Shown here: positions 32,074 to 41,201 of the stretch, piece after piece | Numbering within the stretch: position 1 is the stretch's first letter | How the letters are laid out: the number at the start of each line of letters is the position of its first letter | Origin: Pusillimonas sp. T7-7 | Lineage (GTDB): Bacteria; Pseudomonadota; Gammaproteobacteria; Burkholderiales; Burkholderiaceae_B | Direction: 5' to 3' | DNA: 64,000 bases | Assembly: GCF_000209655.1 (NCBI RefSeq) | Contig: NC_015458.1 | Span: 3,348,001 to 3,412,000, forward strand | Notes under the pieces: model-generated | The model's input: only the letters and a program-made list of their open reading frames with translations | Databases searched by the model: none | Told to the model about the DNA's origin: nothing | Program-made: the position numbers and the translations under genes

Positions 32074-33203
32074 GATGTGATGCCCATTTCCTGCAGCATG
32101 ACTGCGTTGACTTTGTGTACGTTGAAGCGTGTTTCAGCCATGGTGCGCGAATGTGCGCCCATGGCGGCGACCTGGTCGGGGTTGGCATGCAAGCTTTCCA
32201 TGGCTTGTACCAGCTCATAGACCGACCGGGGCTGGACCAGCAGGCCGTTGTGTCCCGCCTGGACGGTTTGACGGCAGCCCGGCGCATCGGTGGTGATGAT
32301 GGCGCGACCCATGGCCATGGCTTCCAGCACGGTGCGGGGCGTGCCTTCGCGGTACGAGGGCAACACATACACATTGCAGTCGGCAATGGCCGGGCGCACG
32401 TCTTGCAGGCGGCCCAGGTAGTTGATGTGGCCGGCGTCTATCCAGCCTTGCAGCTCGGTTTGGGCAATGGCATCGGGGTTATCGTCTATCCAGCCGGCCA
32501 GGCTGAAGATGCATTCGGGGTGCCGGGCCCGCATATGCTCGGCCGCGGCGGCGTATTCGCGTACGCCCTTGTCACCCAATAGTCGGGCGATCAGCAAAAA
32601 GTGCGGGGCGCGCGGCAGGGGGGCGACCTGGTAGCGGTCCAGGTCGACGCCGGAGCCGTTGACGATGCAGCTGGGCTGCTGGGCCGACAGTATCTTCAGG
32701 CTGCGGAACAGGGCCTCGTCGTCCGGATTCTGGAAGAAGGTCTTGTGGGCTTTGCCCAGGGCCTGCCGGTAGAGCCACTGTGCGATGTTGCGCAAGGCGC
32801 TGCGGCTTTGCGTTTGCTCATCGCCCTGAAAGGCATAGCCCAGGCCGGTGATCAATGCATAGCGCCTGGGTACGCCGGCCAGCCAGCCGGCCAGGGTGCC
32901 GTAGATGACGGGCTTGATGGTGTAGGCCAGGGTGTAGTGCGGGCGCAAGCGGCGCATCAGGCGCCGCAGGCTGACCAGGCTGCCCAGGTCTTTGATGGGG
33001 TTCATGCCGGTGCGCTGCAGCGGAATGTCATGCACGGTCAGGCCGCGCGCCTGCAGGGTTTGGCGTATGGCGGAATCGGGCCCCAGGTCGGGCGCCGCCA
33101 CGTGCACGTCCAGGCCTTGCGCTTGCAAGGCGTCCAGCAGGGCTCCCCTGAATTGCAAAATGGACTCGGGAAAACCGGCAATCAATAAAAATCTCTTGTT
33201 CAT
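32070..33203 (-). CDS. Family 4 glycosyltransferase (PglA-like position)
   Basis: 377 residues from the ATG at 33203 (MNKRFLLIAGFPESILQFRG). It has a GT-B fold with two Rossmann domains. Markers are FLLIARLLGDKGVREYAAAA and YREGTPRTVLEAMAMGRAII, which contains the E-x7-E motif of retaining GT4 enzymes. It sits just upstream of the PglC-like gene with a 4-bp overlap, as PglA does in related loci, so it probably adds the second sugar. Donor unknown. Confidence 0.88.
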   Translation of the reverse strand: MNKRFLLIAGFPESILQFRGALLDALQAQGLDVHVAAPDLGPDSAIRQTLQARGLTVHDIPLQRTGMNPIKDLGSLVSLRRLMRRLRPHYTLAYTIKPVIYGTLAGWLAGVPRRYALITGLGYAFQGDEQTQSRSALRNIAQWLYRQALGKAHKTFFQNPDDEALFRSLKILSAQQPSCIVNGSGVDLDRYQVAPLPRAPHFLLIARLLGDKGVREYAAAAEHMRARHPECIFSLAGWIDDNPDAIAQTELQGWIDAGHINYLGRLQDVRPAIADCNVYVLPSYREGTPRTVLEAMAMGRAIITTDAPGCRQTVQAGHNGLLVQPRSVYELVQAMESLHANPDQVAAMGAHSRTMAETRFNVHKVNAVMLQEMGITS

Positions 33204-34429
33204 GGCTGCACCGTGTTCGCGGGAGTGTGGGGCGCCTGGGGCGCGGCGGGTGAGATGCGGCGGACTTGGGCCGCGCGTGCCGGGGCTGGACGGCGGCGCG
33301 GCTGGCGCTCGCGGCCCAGCAAAGAGATGAACAAATAAATCAACAAGGGCGCGAACATCCATTTCTGGCGCACGGCGATGCCCAGGTTGGCGGTGGTAAT
33401 GGCCAGGATCAGCCAGGTCAGCAGGCAGTAAAACCACATGAAGGCCCGGTTGCCCGCCAGCTTGTGGCGGCGGTGCTTGATGATCTGGGCGGCGCCGGCG
33501 ATGGCCAGGAAAATCAGGATGACGTTGTCCATCGAGGCCGCCAGGGCAAAGATGCTGCTGGCTTCATAAGGCATGGGCCGGAACAGATAGCTGAACAGCT
33601 GCAGGGGCAGGCTCATGGAGGCCAGGTCCACGCTGCTGCCGCCCTGTGTGTTCACCGACTGGCGGTGCTCGACATAGTTCATGATGTCGTCGGCGCCTTC
33701 CGCTTCGCCCAGGCCGGCATAGCTCAGGGCAAAGGGCACCATGGCGGCGGTGGCGGCCAGCGCCGCAGCGCCCAGGAAGACGCGCTGGCCCAGCGGCAGG
33801 CGGCGCTGCAGCACCAGTGATCCGGTCAGGGCAATGACCATGATGCCGGCGATATGGGGCCGCACCAGTGCCATGACGAGGATGGACAGGATCAGCAGGA
33901 CCAGCCGGCGGCTCATGTTCAAGGTGGCGTAAAGCGTGAGAGCGGCGGCCATGAAGGCCAGCGAGTCTTTGCCCAGCGCCGACGACCAGAAGCTGATCGA
34001 AGGCAGCAGCACGATCAGCGTGGCAAAGCGGCGCAGCAGCTTTGATTTGTTGGCCGTGACTTCCTGCAGGCAGGTGTCGAAGGCGATCAGACCGATGGCG
34101 CCGAAGATGTTGAACAGCAGGCAGGCGCCCAGGAAGGACAGATTCAGGCCGGTCACGAAGGGCATGGCAATATTGACGACGGCGCCGGTGCCGAAGAGCG
34201 CCATGAATTCGCCCTGCTGCGCTTTCAGGTAATAGACCAGGGCGTCCGCGCCGTTCTCGACGGCGTAAATGGCATAGACCAGGCAGAACAGCGAGTGCCA
34301 GGCGTAGAGCATCAGGGCCCGGCCTTGTTTGGCGCCCAGCACGCGGCCGGCTTTCAGGGCCAGCAGCAGGCCCAGCACGTTGACAAACACCGCGCTAGCC
34401 AGTTGCAGGGGGGATCCGATCAGCTCCAT
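33200..34429 (-). CDS. wzy: Polysaccharide polymerase candidate (Wzy), polytopic membrane protein
   Basis: 409 residues with about ten hydrophobic segments and large periplasmic loops, ending in a basic, Pro- and Ala-rich cytoplasmic tail. Wzy proteins have little sequence conservation. The assignment rests on topology, on the position in a locus with Wzx, Wza and Wzc, and on short features such as LLPSISFWSSALGKDSLAF in a large loop, as seen in many EpsG/Wzy-like proteins. No other polymerase candidate exists in the locus. It overlaps the next gene by 4 bp. Confidence 0.72.
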   Translation of the reverse strand: MELIGSPLQLASAVFVNVLGLLLALKAGRVLGAKQGRALMLYAWHSLFCLVYAIYAVENGADALVYYLKAQQGEFMALFGTGAVVNIAMPFVTGLNLSFLGACLLFNIFGAIGLIAFDTCLQEVTANKSKLLRRFATLIVLLPSISFWSSALGKDSLAFMAAALTLYATLNMSRRLVLLILSILVMALVRPHIAGIMVIALTGSLVLQRRLPLGQRVFLGAAALAATAAMVPFALSYAGLGEAEGADDIMNYVEHRQSVNTQGGSSVDLASMSLPLQLFSYLFRPMPYEASSIFALAASMDNVILIFLAIAGAAQIIKHRRHKLAGNRAFMWFYCLLTWLILAITTANLGIAVRQKWMFAPLLIYLFISLLGRERQPRRRPAPARAAQVRRISPAAPQAPHTPANTVQP

Positions 34430-34432
34430 GGT

Positions 34433-35809
34433 CTAGCCTTGTGCCCCGCTGCGCATGGCCTCGGTCGGCAGCCGGTTCTTGACGATGCGAAACTTGCCGC
34501 TGGCCTCGCGCGGGATCTGTTCGACCACCTTCAGGTTCATGTGCATGGACGGGCCTAGCCGCAAGCCCATGGCGTGCAGGAAGTGGTCGCGCTGGTCTTG
34601 TGTGAAGCGATCATTGGCCATGACGGTAATGTCCACGGCGTCGGCTTCATCCTGGACGATCTGGAAGCAGGTAATGCCCTCGACGTCTTTGGTGCAGTTA
34701 CTGATATTGCCCAGGTTGACCTTGCCGTTTTCAGGGGACCAGATAAAGTCGGAGCTGCGGCCGTCTATTTGCTTGACCACCGGAAAGCACGAGCCGCAAG
34801 GGCAGCGGTAGTCTTCCGGCGCCAGGCTGATGCGGTCGCCGATGCGATAGCGGATCAAGGGGGTGCCGCGCGTGGTGAACGAGGTCACCAGGATCTCGCC
34901 TTCGCGGGCGGGCTGCATGGCTTCGTCGACCACTTCAAAAATGCCGGTCAGGGGGTGTATGTGCAAAGACCCTTCCGGGCATTGCAGAATAAAGGGGGCG
35001 CCTTCCGATGCCGCGTACTGGTCCACCACCTGGCAGCCCAGTACGGCGGGAATGATCGTGCGATGCGTGGGCAGGACGGTTTCGGCGGTGGGGAAGAAGG
35101 TGGTGACCTTGCCGTCGTAGCGTAGACCGCGATCTTGCGCCATGGTGCACAGGTCCAGCACGCTCGAGGGAAAGCCCACGATGTAGTCCGGCTGAAAAGC
35201 CTGCAAGGCCCGCCAATAGGCGTCGAAGTTTTGCGGGCTGATATGCATGGTGGAAAAAAAACGGATCTTGTTGATGTGGTCGTCGCGATAGATGCGCCCG
35301 GATTTCAAGTCGCCGGGCCGCACAAAGCTTTTGCCGCTGAACCAGGCCACCTTGCGGCCCAGCGTGTAGCCGTAGCGGGCGCGGAATGCGTCTTTCAGGG
35401 CGAAGCGTTCCTGCAGGTCTTCGGGGTGGTAAATCACCTTCATCGACGCACCGGTGGTGCCGCCGGTCAGGCTGATGATGCCGTCGCGTTCTTCTATGGT
35501 GCGAATCTGGTCCATATTGGCCAGCAACTGCTCTTTTTCCAATATGGGGAATTCGTGCAGCGGCTTGCCGCGATGGGGGGCATACCAGGGCGATTTTTCA
35601 GTGGCCCATTGCAGGAACAAGGTTTGCCGCCGGGCCGCCTCGCGGGCGATCTCGTCGGCGCCGGCCTGCTGGAATTCACGGTAGTAGCGTTGATACGATG
35701 CATACTTGCCTTGGTGCCGCTGCCGGTACAAATGCGTGTTGTAGACGCTGATGCCGGCGTCTTGTATGGCAACGGGCGCGTACTTCAGTATTAATTCTTT
35801 CAGTGCCAT
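34433..35809 (-). CDS. PaaK/CapK-family adenylate-forming enzyme in a polysaccharide locus
   Basis: 458 residues related to phenylacetate-CoA ligase. The adenylate-forming core is visible: IISLTGGTTGASMKVIYH (phosphate-binding loop), DQYAASEGAPFIL, TSFTTRGTPLIRYRIGDRIS and the C-terminal REASGKFRIVKNRL with the catalytic Lys. A CPCGSCFPVV cysteine group lies in between. Such proteins occur in many capsule loci and are thought to activate a carboxylic acid for attachment to the glycan, but the substrate is not known. It is transcribed between a GT4 gene and wzy. Confidence 0.85.
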   Translation of the reverse strand: MALKELILKYAPVAIQDAGISVYNTHLYRQRHQGKYASYQRYYREFQQAGADEIAREAARRQTLFLQWATEKSPWYAPHRGKPLHEFPILEKEQLLANMDQIRTIEERDGIISLTGGTTGASMKVIYHPEDLQERFALKDAFRARYGYTLGRKVAWFSGKSFVRPGDLKSGRIYRDDHINKIRFFSTMHISPQNFDAYWRALQAFQPDYIVGFPSSVLDLCTMAQDRGLRYDGKVTTFFPTAETVLPTHRTIIPAVLGCQVVDQYAASEGAPFILQCPEGSLHIHPLTGIFEVVDEAMQPAREGEILVTSFTTRGTPLIRYRIGDRISLAPEDYRCPCGSCFPVVKQIDGRSSDFIWSPENGKVNLGNISNCTKDVEGITCFQIVQDEADAVDITVMANDRFTQDQRDHFLHAMGLRLGPSMHMNLKVVEQIPREASGKFRIVKNRLPTEAMRSGAQG

Positions 35810-35823
35810 CGTTCACCTTCGGA

Positions 35824-36972
35824 TCAGTAAGACAGCGTTGTGGCTGTTTGGTAAATGAATTCGAACTGGTCGATTGCGTGGGCCAGCGTGTAATGGTCGG
35901 CGATGCGCTGTCGTGCTTGCTCGCCCATGTCTTGTCTTTGTCGGGCATCCAGGTCGGCCATCTGGATCATGGCTTGCGTCAAGGCCTGAACGTCGCCCGG
36001 GGGCACGACCAGGCCGGCCTGGCCCAGCAGCAGGCGGGCGTCGCCGACGTCGGTGGTGATGCAGGGCCTTGCCGCGCACATGGCTTCGCCCAAGGCGTTG
36101 GGAAAGCCCTCGGTGCGCGAGTGCAGGCAGAAAACGTCCATGGCGCTCAGGCAGTTGTTGACGTCGCTGCGCTGATCCAGCAGCAAGAAGCGTTCCGGCA
36201 TGTGGGTGGCGGCGATCTGCCTGGCCAGCTCCTGGTTGCCCTGGTTCAGGTCGCGCCCCACCAGCATGAAACTCAGGCCGCGGCGCTGCTTCATGGCGGC
36301 GTCGGCCGCTTGCACAAAGGTGTGATGGTCTTTGGCTGCGCTGTAGCGGCCCACCGAGCCGATGACCAGGCTGTCAGAGGGGATGTTCAGTTCGCGCCGC
36401 AAGGTGTGGCGGCCGATATCTGAATAGCAAAAGGCGTTCAGGTCGTAGCCGTTATGGATGACTTCCATGCGAGCGCGATCGTAGCCGGCCAGGGCATGGA
36501 CCTCGAGCGCGGATTCGGCCACGCAGACGATGCGCCAGGGCAGGTGGTGTGAGGCGATGGCGCAGATTTTGCGCACCGCTCGTTTAAGGCGGGTGCCGCC
36601 GGACTCAAAGTGCGAATTGCGTATGCCCCATAGCACGTGTTTGATACCCAGTCGGCGAGCGGCCAGGCCGCCCAGCAGGTCGGCGTAATACATCCAGCAC
36701 TGTAGTACGTCGGGTCGGTGGGCCTTCAGTTCGCGCTTCAATCGCGCATAGGTGCGCGGCGTGTCCTTGATCGACTTCATGCCCAGCGAAGTGACGGCTA
36801 TGCCTTGTTCTTCCAGGCGCGGGCCCAGCGTGCCTTTGCCGGTCAACGAGATTACACGGTGCCGGTAGCGGGGGTCGTTGTGATGCGATTCGATCAGACG
36901 CAACAAAAAGCGTTCGGCTCCGCCCACGTCCAGGCCGACGATGACATGGGTGATGTGTATGGGCGTCGTCAT
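35824..36972 (-). CDS. Family 4 glycosyltransferase
   Basis: 382 residues from the ATG at 36972, which overlaps the asnB stop by 4 bp; the in-frame extension upstream is not used. The N-terminus is ITHVIVGLDVGGAERFLLRL, the common GT4 start. The C-terminal nucleotide-binding part contains IGSVGRYSAAKDHHTFVQAA and RTEGFPNALGEAMCAARPCI with E-x7-E. It is a retaining, GT-B type enzyme of the repeat-unit assembly on the cytoplasmic face. Donor and acceptor are unknown. Confidence 0.9.
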   Translation of the reverse strand: MTTPIHITHVIVGLDVGGAERFLLRLIESHHNDPRYRHRVISLTGKGTLGPRLEEQGIAVTSLGMKSIKDTPRTYARLKRELKAHRPDVLQCWMYYADLLGGLAARRLGIKHVLWGIRNSHFESGGTRLKRAVRKICAIASHHLPWRIVCVAESALEVHALAGYDRARMEVIHNGYDLNAFCYSDIGRHTLRRELNIPSDSLVIGSVGRYSAAKDHHTFVQAADAAMKQRRGLSFMLVGRDLNQGNQELARQIAATHMPERFLLLDQRSDVNNCLSAMDVFCLHSRTEGFPNALGEAMCAARPCITTDVGDARLLLGQAGLVVPPGDVQALTQAMIQMADLDARQRQDMGEQARQRIADHYTLAHAIDQFEFIYQTATTLSY

Positions 36973-38861
36973 GCTTGTTGATCCTGTAGCCAGGCTTGAA
37001 AAGTCAGAACGCACCACAGCCGCTGCGAGTGGTCGCGCCGGCCAGACAGGTGCTGGCGCCAGGCCTGCTGTATGGGCGCGGCATTCAAATAGCCTTCACG
37101 CGTCAGCCGGGCCGGATCCAGCAAGGCCTGGGCCCATTCGCGCAAGGGGCCGCGCAGCCAATCAGCCAGTGGCAAGGAAAAGCCTTTCTTGGGCCTGTCC
37201 ATCATGGACTGGGGCACGTGCCGGTACAGCAGCTGGCGCAAAGGCCACTTGCCCTCGCCCGCCTGTATCTTCCAGTCCAGCGGCATGCGCCAGGCCAGTT
37301 CGACCACGCGGTGATCGAGCATGGGCACGCGCACCTCCAGGCTGTATGCCATGGCGGCGCGGTCTACCTTGACCAGGATGTCGTCGGGCATATACATGAC
37401 GGTGCTGGCGGCCATCATCTCGTGCTCGAAACTATCGGTATGCGGCAAGGCGCCGGGCGTCGTCAGCGGTGTGGAGGCTTCAGATGCATTGCGCACCAGC
37501 AGGCCCGGATCGCTCCAGTGGCTGCTGAGTTGGCGATAGAAGTCGCGCTGGTCGTTGCTGGCCAGCAGGGTCGAGAGCTTGTGCAGCTTGTCGTTGGGGG
37601 CGTGGCGGCCCAGCAGCGGCGCCGCCATCGTGCGCAGGGGCTTGGGCAGGCGCTGTATGCGCCGCCATAGGCCGGGCGCAAATCGAAAGGTGTTGTAGCC
37701 GCCGAACAGCTCGTCGCCGCCATCGCCGCTGAGCGCCACAGTGACGTGTGCGCGGGTCATTTTGCTGACCAGCATGGTGGGTATCTGCGAGCTGTCGGCA
37801 AAGGGTTCGTCGTAGGTGTGCGGCAGCGCGGGAATCAAGGCCAGCGCATCGCCGGGCTGCACCATCATTTCGGTGTGCTCGGTGCCCAGGTGCCTGGCGA
37901 TGGCCGCCGCATGCGGGGCTTCGTTATAGCGTTCGTCGTCAAAGCCTATGGTGAAGGTGCGCACCGGGCGGCTGCTATGCGTTTGCATCAAGGCCACGAT
38001 GGCGCTGCTGTCTATGCCGCCGCTCAGGAAAGCGCCCAGGGGTACGTCGGACAGCATCTGGCTGCGCACACTGGCTGATAGCTGCTGTTCCAGTGCATCG
38101 ACGGCCTCTTCACGGGTACCTTCGAAAGGGTTCTGCAGGCCGGCCGCCACGGTTTGCGCCATTGACCAGTAGGGCATGGGTTGGGCGGTGCGCGCCTTGA
38201 TGGGGTCGGCCAGATCCAGCGTCAGGCTGTGGCCGGCCGGCAGTTTGTGCACGTCTTGATAGATGCTGTGCGGGGCGCTGATATAGCCGTGCCGCATGAA
38301 AGAAACCAAAGCCTGGCGATCGATATTGGCCCGGAAGGCGGGGTGTTGACGCAGGGCCTTGAGCTCTGAGCCAAACAGCAAGACGTCGTTTTGCCAGCCC
38401 CAGTACAAGGGCTTTTCACCCATCCGATCGCGCGCCAGGACCAGCTGCCTAGTTTGCCTGTCCCAAAGCGCCAGGGCGAACATGCCTGTGCTGGCTTCCA
38501 ATGTTTTCTGCACGCCCCAGGCGTTGACGCAGGCCAGCAGGGTTTCGGTGTCGGAGTGGCCGCGCCAGTCGGGCGCCTGGCCCTGCGCAGCGAGTTGCTG
38601 GCGCAGGGCCAGATGGTTGTAGATTTCGCCATTGAAGACAAGCACCAGGCGCTGGTCGGGCGACAGCATGGGCTGATGCCCGGCTGCGGACAGCTCCAGT
38701 ATTGAGAGCCGGCGGTGGGCCAGCGCCAGGCCGCTGGTTTCATCGACCCAGACACCCGCGTCATCCGGGCCGCGATGCGTCAGAGCGTCAGCCATTTGGC
38801 CGGCCGTGCTGTGCAGAGGTGTGTTGGCGTTCAGTGTATGAAAGCCGGTCAAGCCACACAT
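36969..38861 (-). CDS. asnB: Asparagine synthase (glutamine-hydrolysing)-like amidotransferase
   Basis: 630 residues from the ATG at 38861, so the nucleophile Cys2 is directly after Met (MCGLTGF). A longer in-frame reading would bury it. The glutaminase domain includes ALTHRGPDDAGVW and NGEIYNHLALR. The synthetase domain carries the PP-loop GAFLSGGIDSSAIVALM (about 260-280) and VALSGDGGDELFGGYN. In polysaccharide loci such genes are thought to amidate uronic acids or similar carboxyl sugars rather than to make asparagine. It lies between two GT4 genes, overlapping the upstream one by 13 bp. Confidence 0.9.
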   Translation of the reverse strand: MCGLTGFHTLNANTPLHSTAGQMADALTHRGPDDAGVWVDETSGLALAHRRLSILELSAAGHQPMLSPDQRLVLVFNGEIYNHLALRQQLAAQGQAPDWRGHSDTETLLACVNAWGVQKTLEASTGMFALALWDRQTRQLVLARDRMGEKPLYWGWQNDVLLFGSELKALRQHPAFRANIDRQALVSFMRHGYISAPHSIYQDVHKLPAGHSLTLDLADPIKARTAQPMPYWSMAQTVAAGLQNPFEGTREEAVDALEQQLSASVRSQMLSDVPLGAFLSGGIDSSAIVALMQTHSSRPVRTFTIGFDDERYNEAPHAAAIARHLGTEHTEMMVQPGDALALIPALPHTYDEPFADSSQIPTMLVSKMTRAHVTVALSGDGGDELFGGYNTFRFAPGLWRRIQRLPKPLRTMAAPLLGRHAPNDKLHKLSTLLASNDQRDFYRQLSSHWSDPGLLVRNASEASTPLTTPGALPHTDSFEHEMMAASTVMYMPDDILVKVDRAAMAYSLEVRVPMLDHRVVELAWRMPLDWKIQAGEGKWPLRQLLYRHVPQSMMDRPKKGFSLPLADWLRGPLREWAQALLDPARLTREGYLNAAPIQQAWRQHLSGRRDHSQRLWCVLTFQAWLQDQQA

Positions 38862-39970
38862 AGGTTTCCTTTTAACAAAATCGGCAAGTAGGCTTCGACA
38901 GCCTTGTCGACGCTGAAGTCTTGGGCGCGCAGTCGAACGTCGGGCGGGTGCGGGTCTGTCAGGGTCTGGTCTATGGCTTGTGCCAGGGCAGCAGGGTCGG
39001 CCACGGGCGCAAGCCTGCCCCAGCGCCCCTGCTCCAGGATCTCCTCGGGGCCGCTGGGGCAGGCGGTGCTGACCACGGGCGTGCCGCAGGCCATGGCCTC
39101 GACCAGCACGTTGCCAAAGCCTTCCCAGCGCGAGCTCATCACAAAGACGGCGGCCCGGCTCATCCAGGCGTAGGGGTTGTTCTGAAAGCCGGCTAACAGA
39201 ATGTCGTCTTTGCATTCCAGCCCGTCGATCATGATTTCCAGTGCGCGGCGTTCCCCGCCTTCGCCAAGTATGGCCAGCCGCAGCGGGCGTTGCGCGCGCA
39301 GCCGGCAGAAGGCGTCGATCAGGGTGGGATAGTCTTTCTCCTGGCTCAGCCGGCCCGCCGCGATGATTACGGGCGGCGCACCGGGGGTGAACCAGGGGTG
39401 GTCCAGGGGTTCTGTGCTCTTGGCCGCCACGGTTGCCGTGTCGATCGGGTTGTGGCGCGTATGGATGCGTTGCGGGGCGCAGCCCAGACGCCGGGCCAAG
39501 TCCTGGGCGACCCCGTCCGAGACGGCGACAATGGCGTCGGCGCGCGCGTACGCGGGCCGCATCAGCCAGGGCAGGCACCACGCCATGGCCCGGTGCGAGT
39601 CCGATAGCAAATGGCTCAGGTTGGCATGTTCGGTCAGGACCAGGCGGGTGGGAACCTTGGAGATTCGGCATGCCCAGCTGGCGATGATATTGACGTAGTT
39701 CATGGCCGACACCAGGGTGGCTGGGCGTTCCCGGCGCAGGTAGTGCACCAAGGGCCACAGGGTCTGGCGCGTACGCGGCGCATTCAGACTGACGATGCGA
39801 ACGTCGGGCGAGACATCGGCCAGGTAGACCCCCTCTTTGCGGGCCAGCACCAAGTCCACGTCCAGCCCTTGGGCCGCCAGGCCATTGGCCAGCGACACCA
39901 TGACACGTTCCGCACCGCCGCCGTGCAGCGAGGGAATGAACAGCGCCAGTCGACCGTTAACTTCAGACAT
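38849..39970 (-). CDS. Family 4 glycosyltransferase
   Basis: 373 residues from the ATG at 39970 (MSEVNGRLALFIPSLHGGGA); the longer frame overlaps the pyruvyl transferase. GT-B fold markers: GGGAERVMVSLANGL near the N-terminus, VIIAAGRLSQEKDYPTLIDA at the start of the second domain, and RWEGFGNVLVEAMACGTPVV with E-x7-E. The sequence resembles WbpH/GumH-like mannosyl or N-acetylgalactosaminyl transferases only in general features, so no sugar can be assigned. It overlaps its neighbours by 8 and 13 bp. Confidence 0.9.
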   Translation of the reverse strand: MSEVNGRLALFIPSLHGGGAERVMVSLANGLAAQGLDVDLVLARKEGVYLADVSPDVRIVSLNAPRTRQTLWPLVHYLRRERPATLVSAMNYVNIIASWACRISKVPTRLVLTEHANLSHLLSDSHRAMAWCLPWLMRPAYARADAIVAVSDGVAQDLARRLGCAPQRIHTRHNPIDTATVAAKSTEPLDHPWFTPGAPPVIIAAGRLSQEKDYPTLIDAFCRLRAQRPLRLAILGEGGERRALEIMIDGLECKDDILLAGFQNNPYAWMSRAAVFVMSSRWEGFGNVLVEAMACGTPVVSTACPSGPEEILEQGRWGRLAPVADPAALAQAIDQTLTDPHPPDVRLRAQDFSVDKAVEAYLPILLKGNLCVA

Positions 39971-41201
39971 GGGTTGCATGACGAAAATCCCGTTCCAGTC
40001 CCAGGCGTACAGGCGCCAGCTGCGTCGGGGTCTGACGCAGCAGCAGGGCGACGATATCGCGCACCGGATGTTGTGTGAATTCAGCAAGCGGGATGCAGGC
40101 CTCGCGCTTGCCGCAGTAGGTGAAGAGCTGCAGAACCTTGGGGTCCCACTCAAAGCCGACGACGGGCACATCCAGCGCCATGGCGCTGACGGTTGCATGC
40201 ATGCGATAGGCCGCCAGGGCTTTGTAGCTGCCCACGCGCTGCAACAGTTCCGTGGGCGTCGTGATGGATGTGCACACCGATAGCCCCGGGTATTTGGGCG
40301 ACAGCGCCTGCCAGATGGCATAAGCAAAGACGTTATCCACGCCCGAACCGTTGGAGATCAGCTCTATGTGCGCGGCGCCGACGTGCTGGGCCAGCTCGCC
40401 GATCAGGGCATCCCACCATTGCAGGGCATGGCGCGGGTCGGCCATGGGGTGTTCGGGGATGACGGCCTGCAGGACGGAGGGGGCGATGACGCCCAGGCCC
40501 ACGGTATTGCCGGCGGCTGTATTGACATCGTCGCGGCTCAGGTACAGACCGCTGTCCACGCTGCACAGGATTTTGTGCTGGGCGGAAGGAGCGACCATGC
40601 TTTTGATCAGGTCATGGCTGTTGGCGTCGCGGCAGGCCGCGCATTGCACGGCTTTGCTTTGCACGACACGCGCCGTGATCTTGCGCCCCAGCCAGCTGTA
40701 GTGTTTACCCGCGCCGACCGAAAACAGCTTGACCGGTACGCCATGGCGCTCGCACTGCTGCACGATGCGCAGGATCAGCAGCGGAAAGTTCAGGTAGTTG
40801 TCCATCAGCAGGTTGCCGCCGCCGATCACCACCTGCTGGTAGCGCGCCACGTGATAGCCGGCCGCGATGCGGCGATAGCGGGTGACGTAGCACAGCAGCG
40901 CGATGGCGTAGTTGACCCAGCCGATGCGCAGCACGCTTCGCCACAGGCGTTGCGGCCACGATGGCTTGGGCGGCGCTGAGTTCGCGGCTTGCGGCTGGGC
41001 CGGGCCGGGCTGGGCGGCGCCCGCTGCGGGAGCGCCACCATAGAAATCACGAAACGTGGCCGCAACGCCTTGTTCGCGACACAGCTTTTCGATGGCCAGC
41101 TTGATGATGCCGTCGCCCACATTTCTGGACGCGTATTCGCCAATGAACAGTGTCTGCTTCATGGCCTTGCCATTCTGCGGCGCATGGGGAGAATGGCTCA
41201 T
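39963..41201 (-). CDS. Polysaccharide pyruvyl transferase-family protein
   Basis: 412 residues from the ATG at 41201, which overlaps the flippase stop; MKQTLFIGEYASRNVGDGII begins 13 codons later and is an alternative start. The N-terminal GEYASRNVGDGIIKLAIEKL and the VVIGGGNLLMDNYLNFPLLI motif are typical of the family (CsaB/WcaK-like). The second domain has ELISNGSGVDNVFAYAIW and AYRMHATVSAMALDVPVVGF, with the conserved His after Arg-Met. The enzyme adds pyruvate ketal groups from PEP to sugars, giving negative charges. A Pro/Ala-rich insert (about residues 45-70) is unusual. Confidence 0.88.
   Translation of the reverse strand: MSHSPHAPQNGKAMKQTLFIGEYASRNVGDGIIKLAIEKLCREQGVAATFRDFYGGAPAAGAAQPGPAQPQAANSAPPKPSWPQRLWRSVLRIGWVNYAIALLCYVTRYRRIAAGYHVARYQQVVIGGGNLLMDNYLNFPLLILRIVQQCERHGVPVKLFSVGAGKHYSWLGRKITARVVQSKAVQCAACRDANSHDLIKSMVAPSAQHKILCSVDSGLYLSRDDVNTAAGNTVGLGVIAPSVLQAVIPEHPMADPRHALQWWDALIGELAQHVGAAHIELISNGSGVDNVFAYAIWQALSPKYPGLSVCTSITTPTELLQRVGSYKALAAYRMHATVSAMALDVPVVGFEWDPKVLQLFTYCGKREACIPLAEFTQHPVRDIVALLLRQTPTQLAPVRLGLERDFRHATHV

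Noticed and set aside
36969..39758. 929-residue reading of the asparagine synthase gene
   Set aside because: The extra ~300 residues are an out-of-frame translation of the upstream glycosyltransferase; the true start must place Cys2 at the N-terminus, at 38861.
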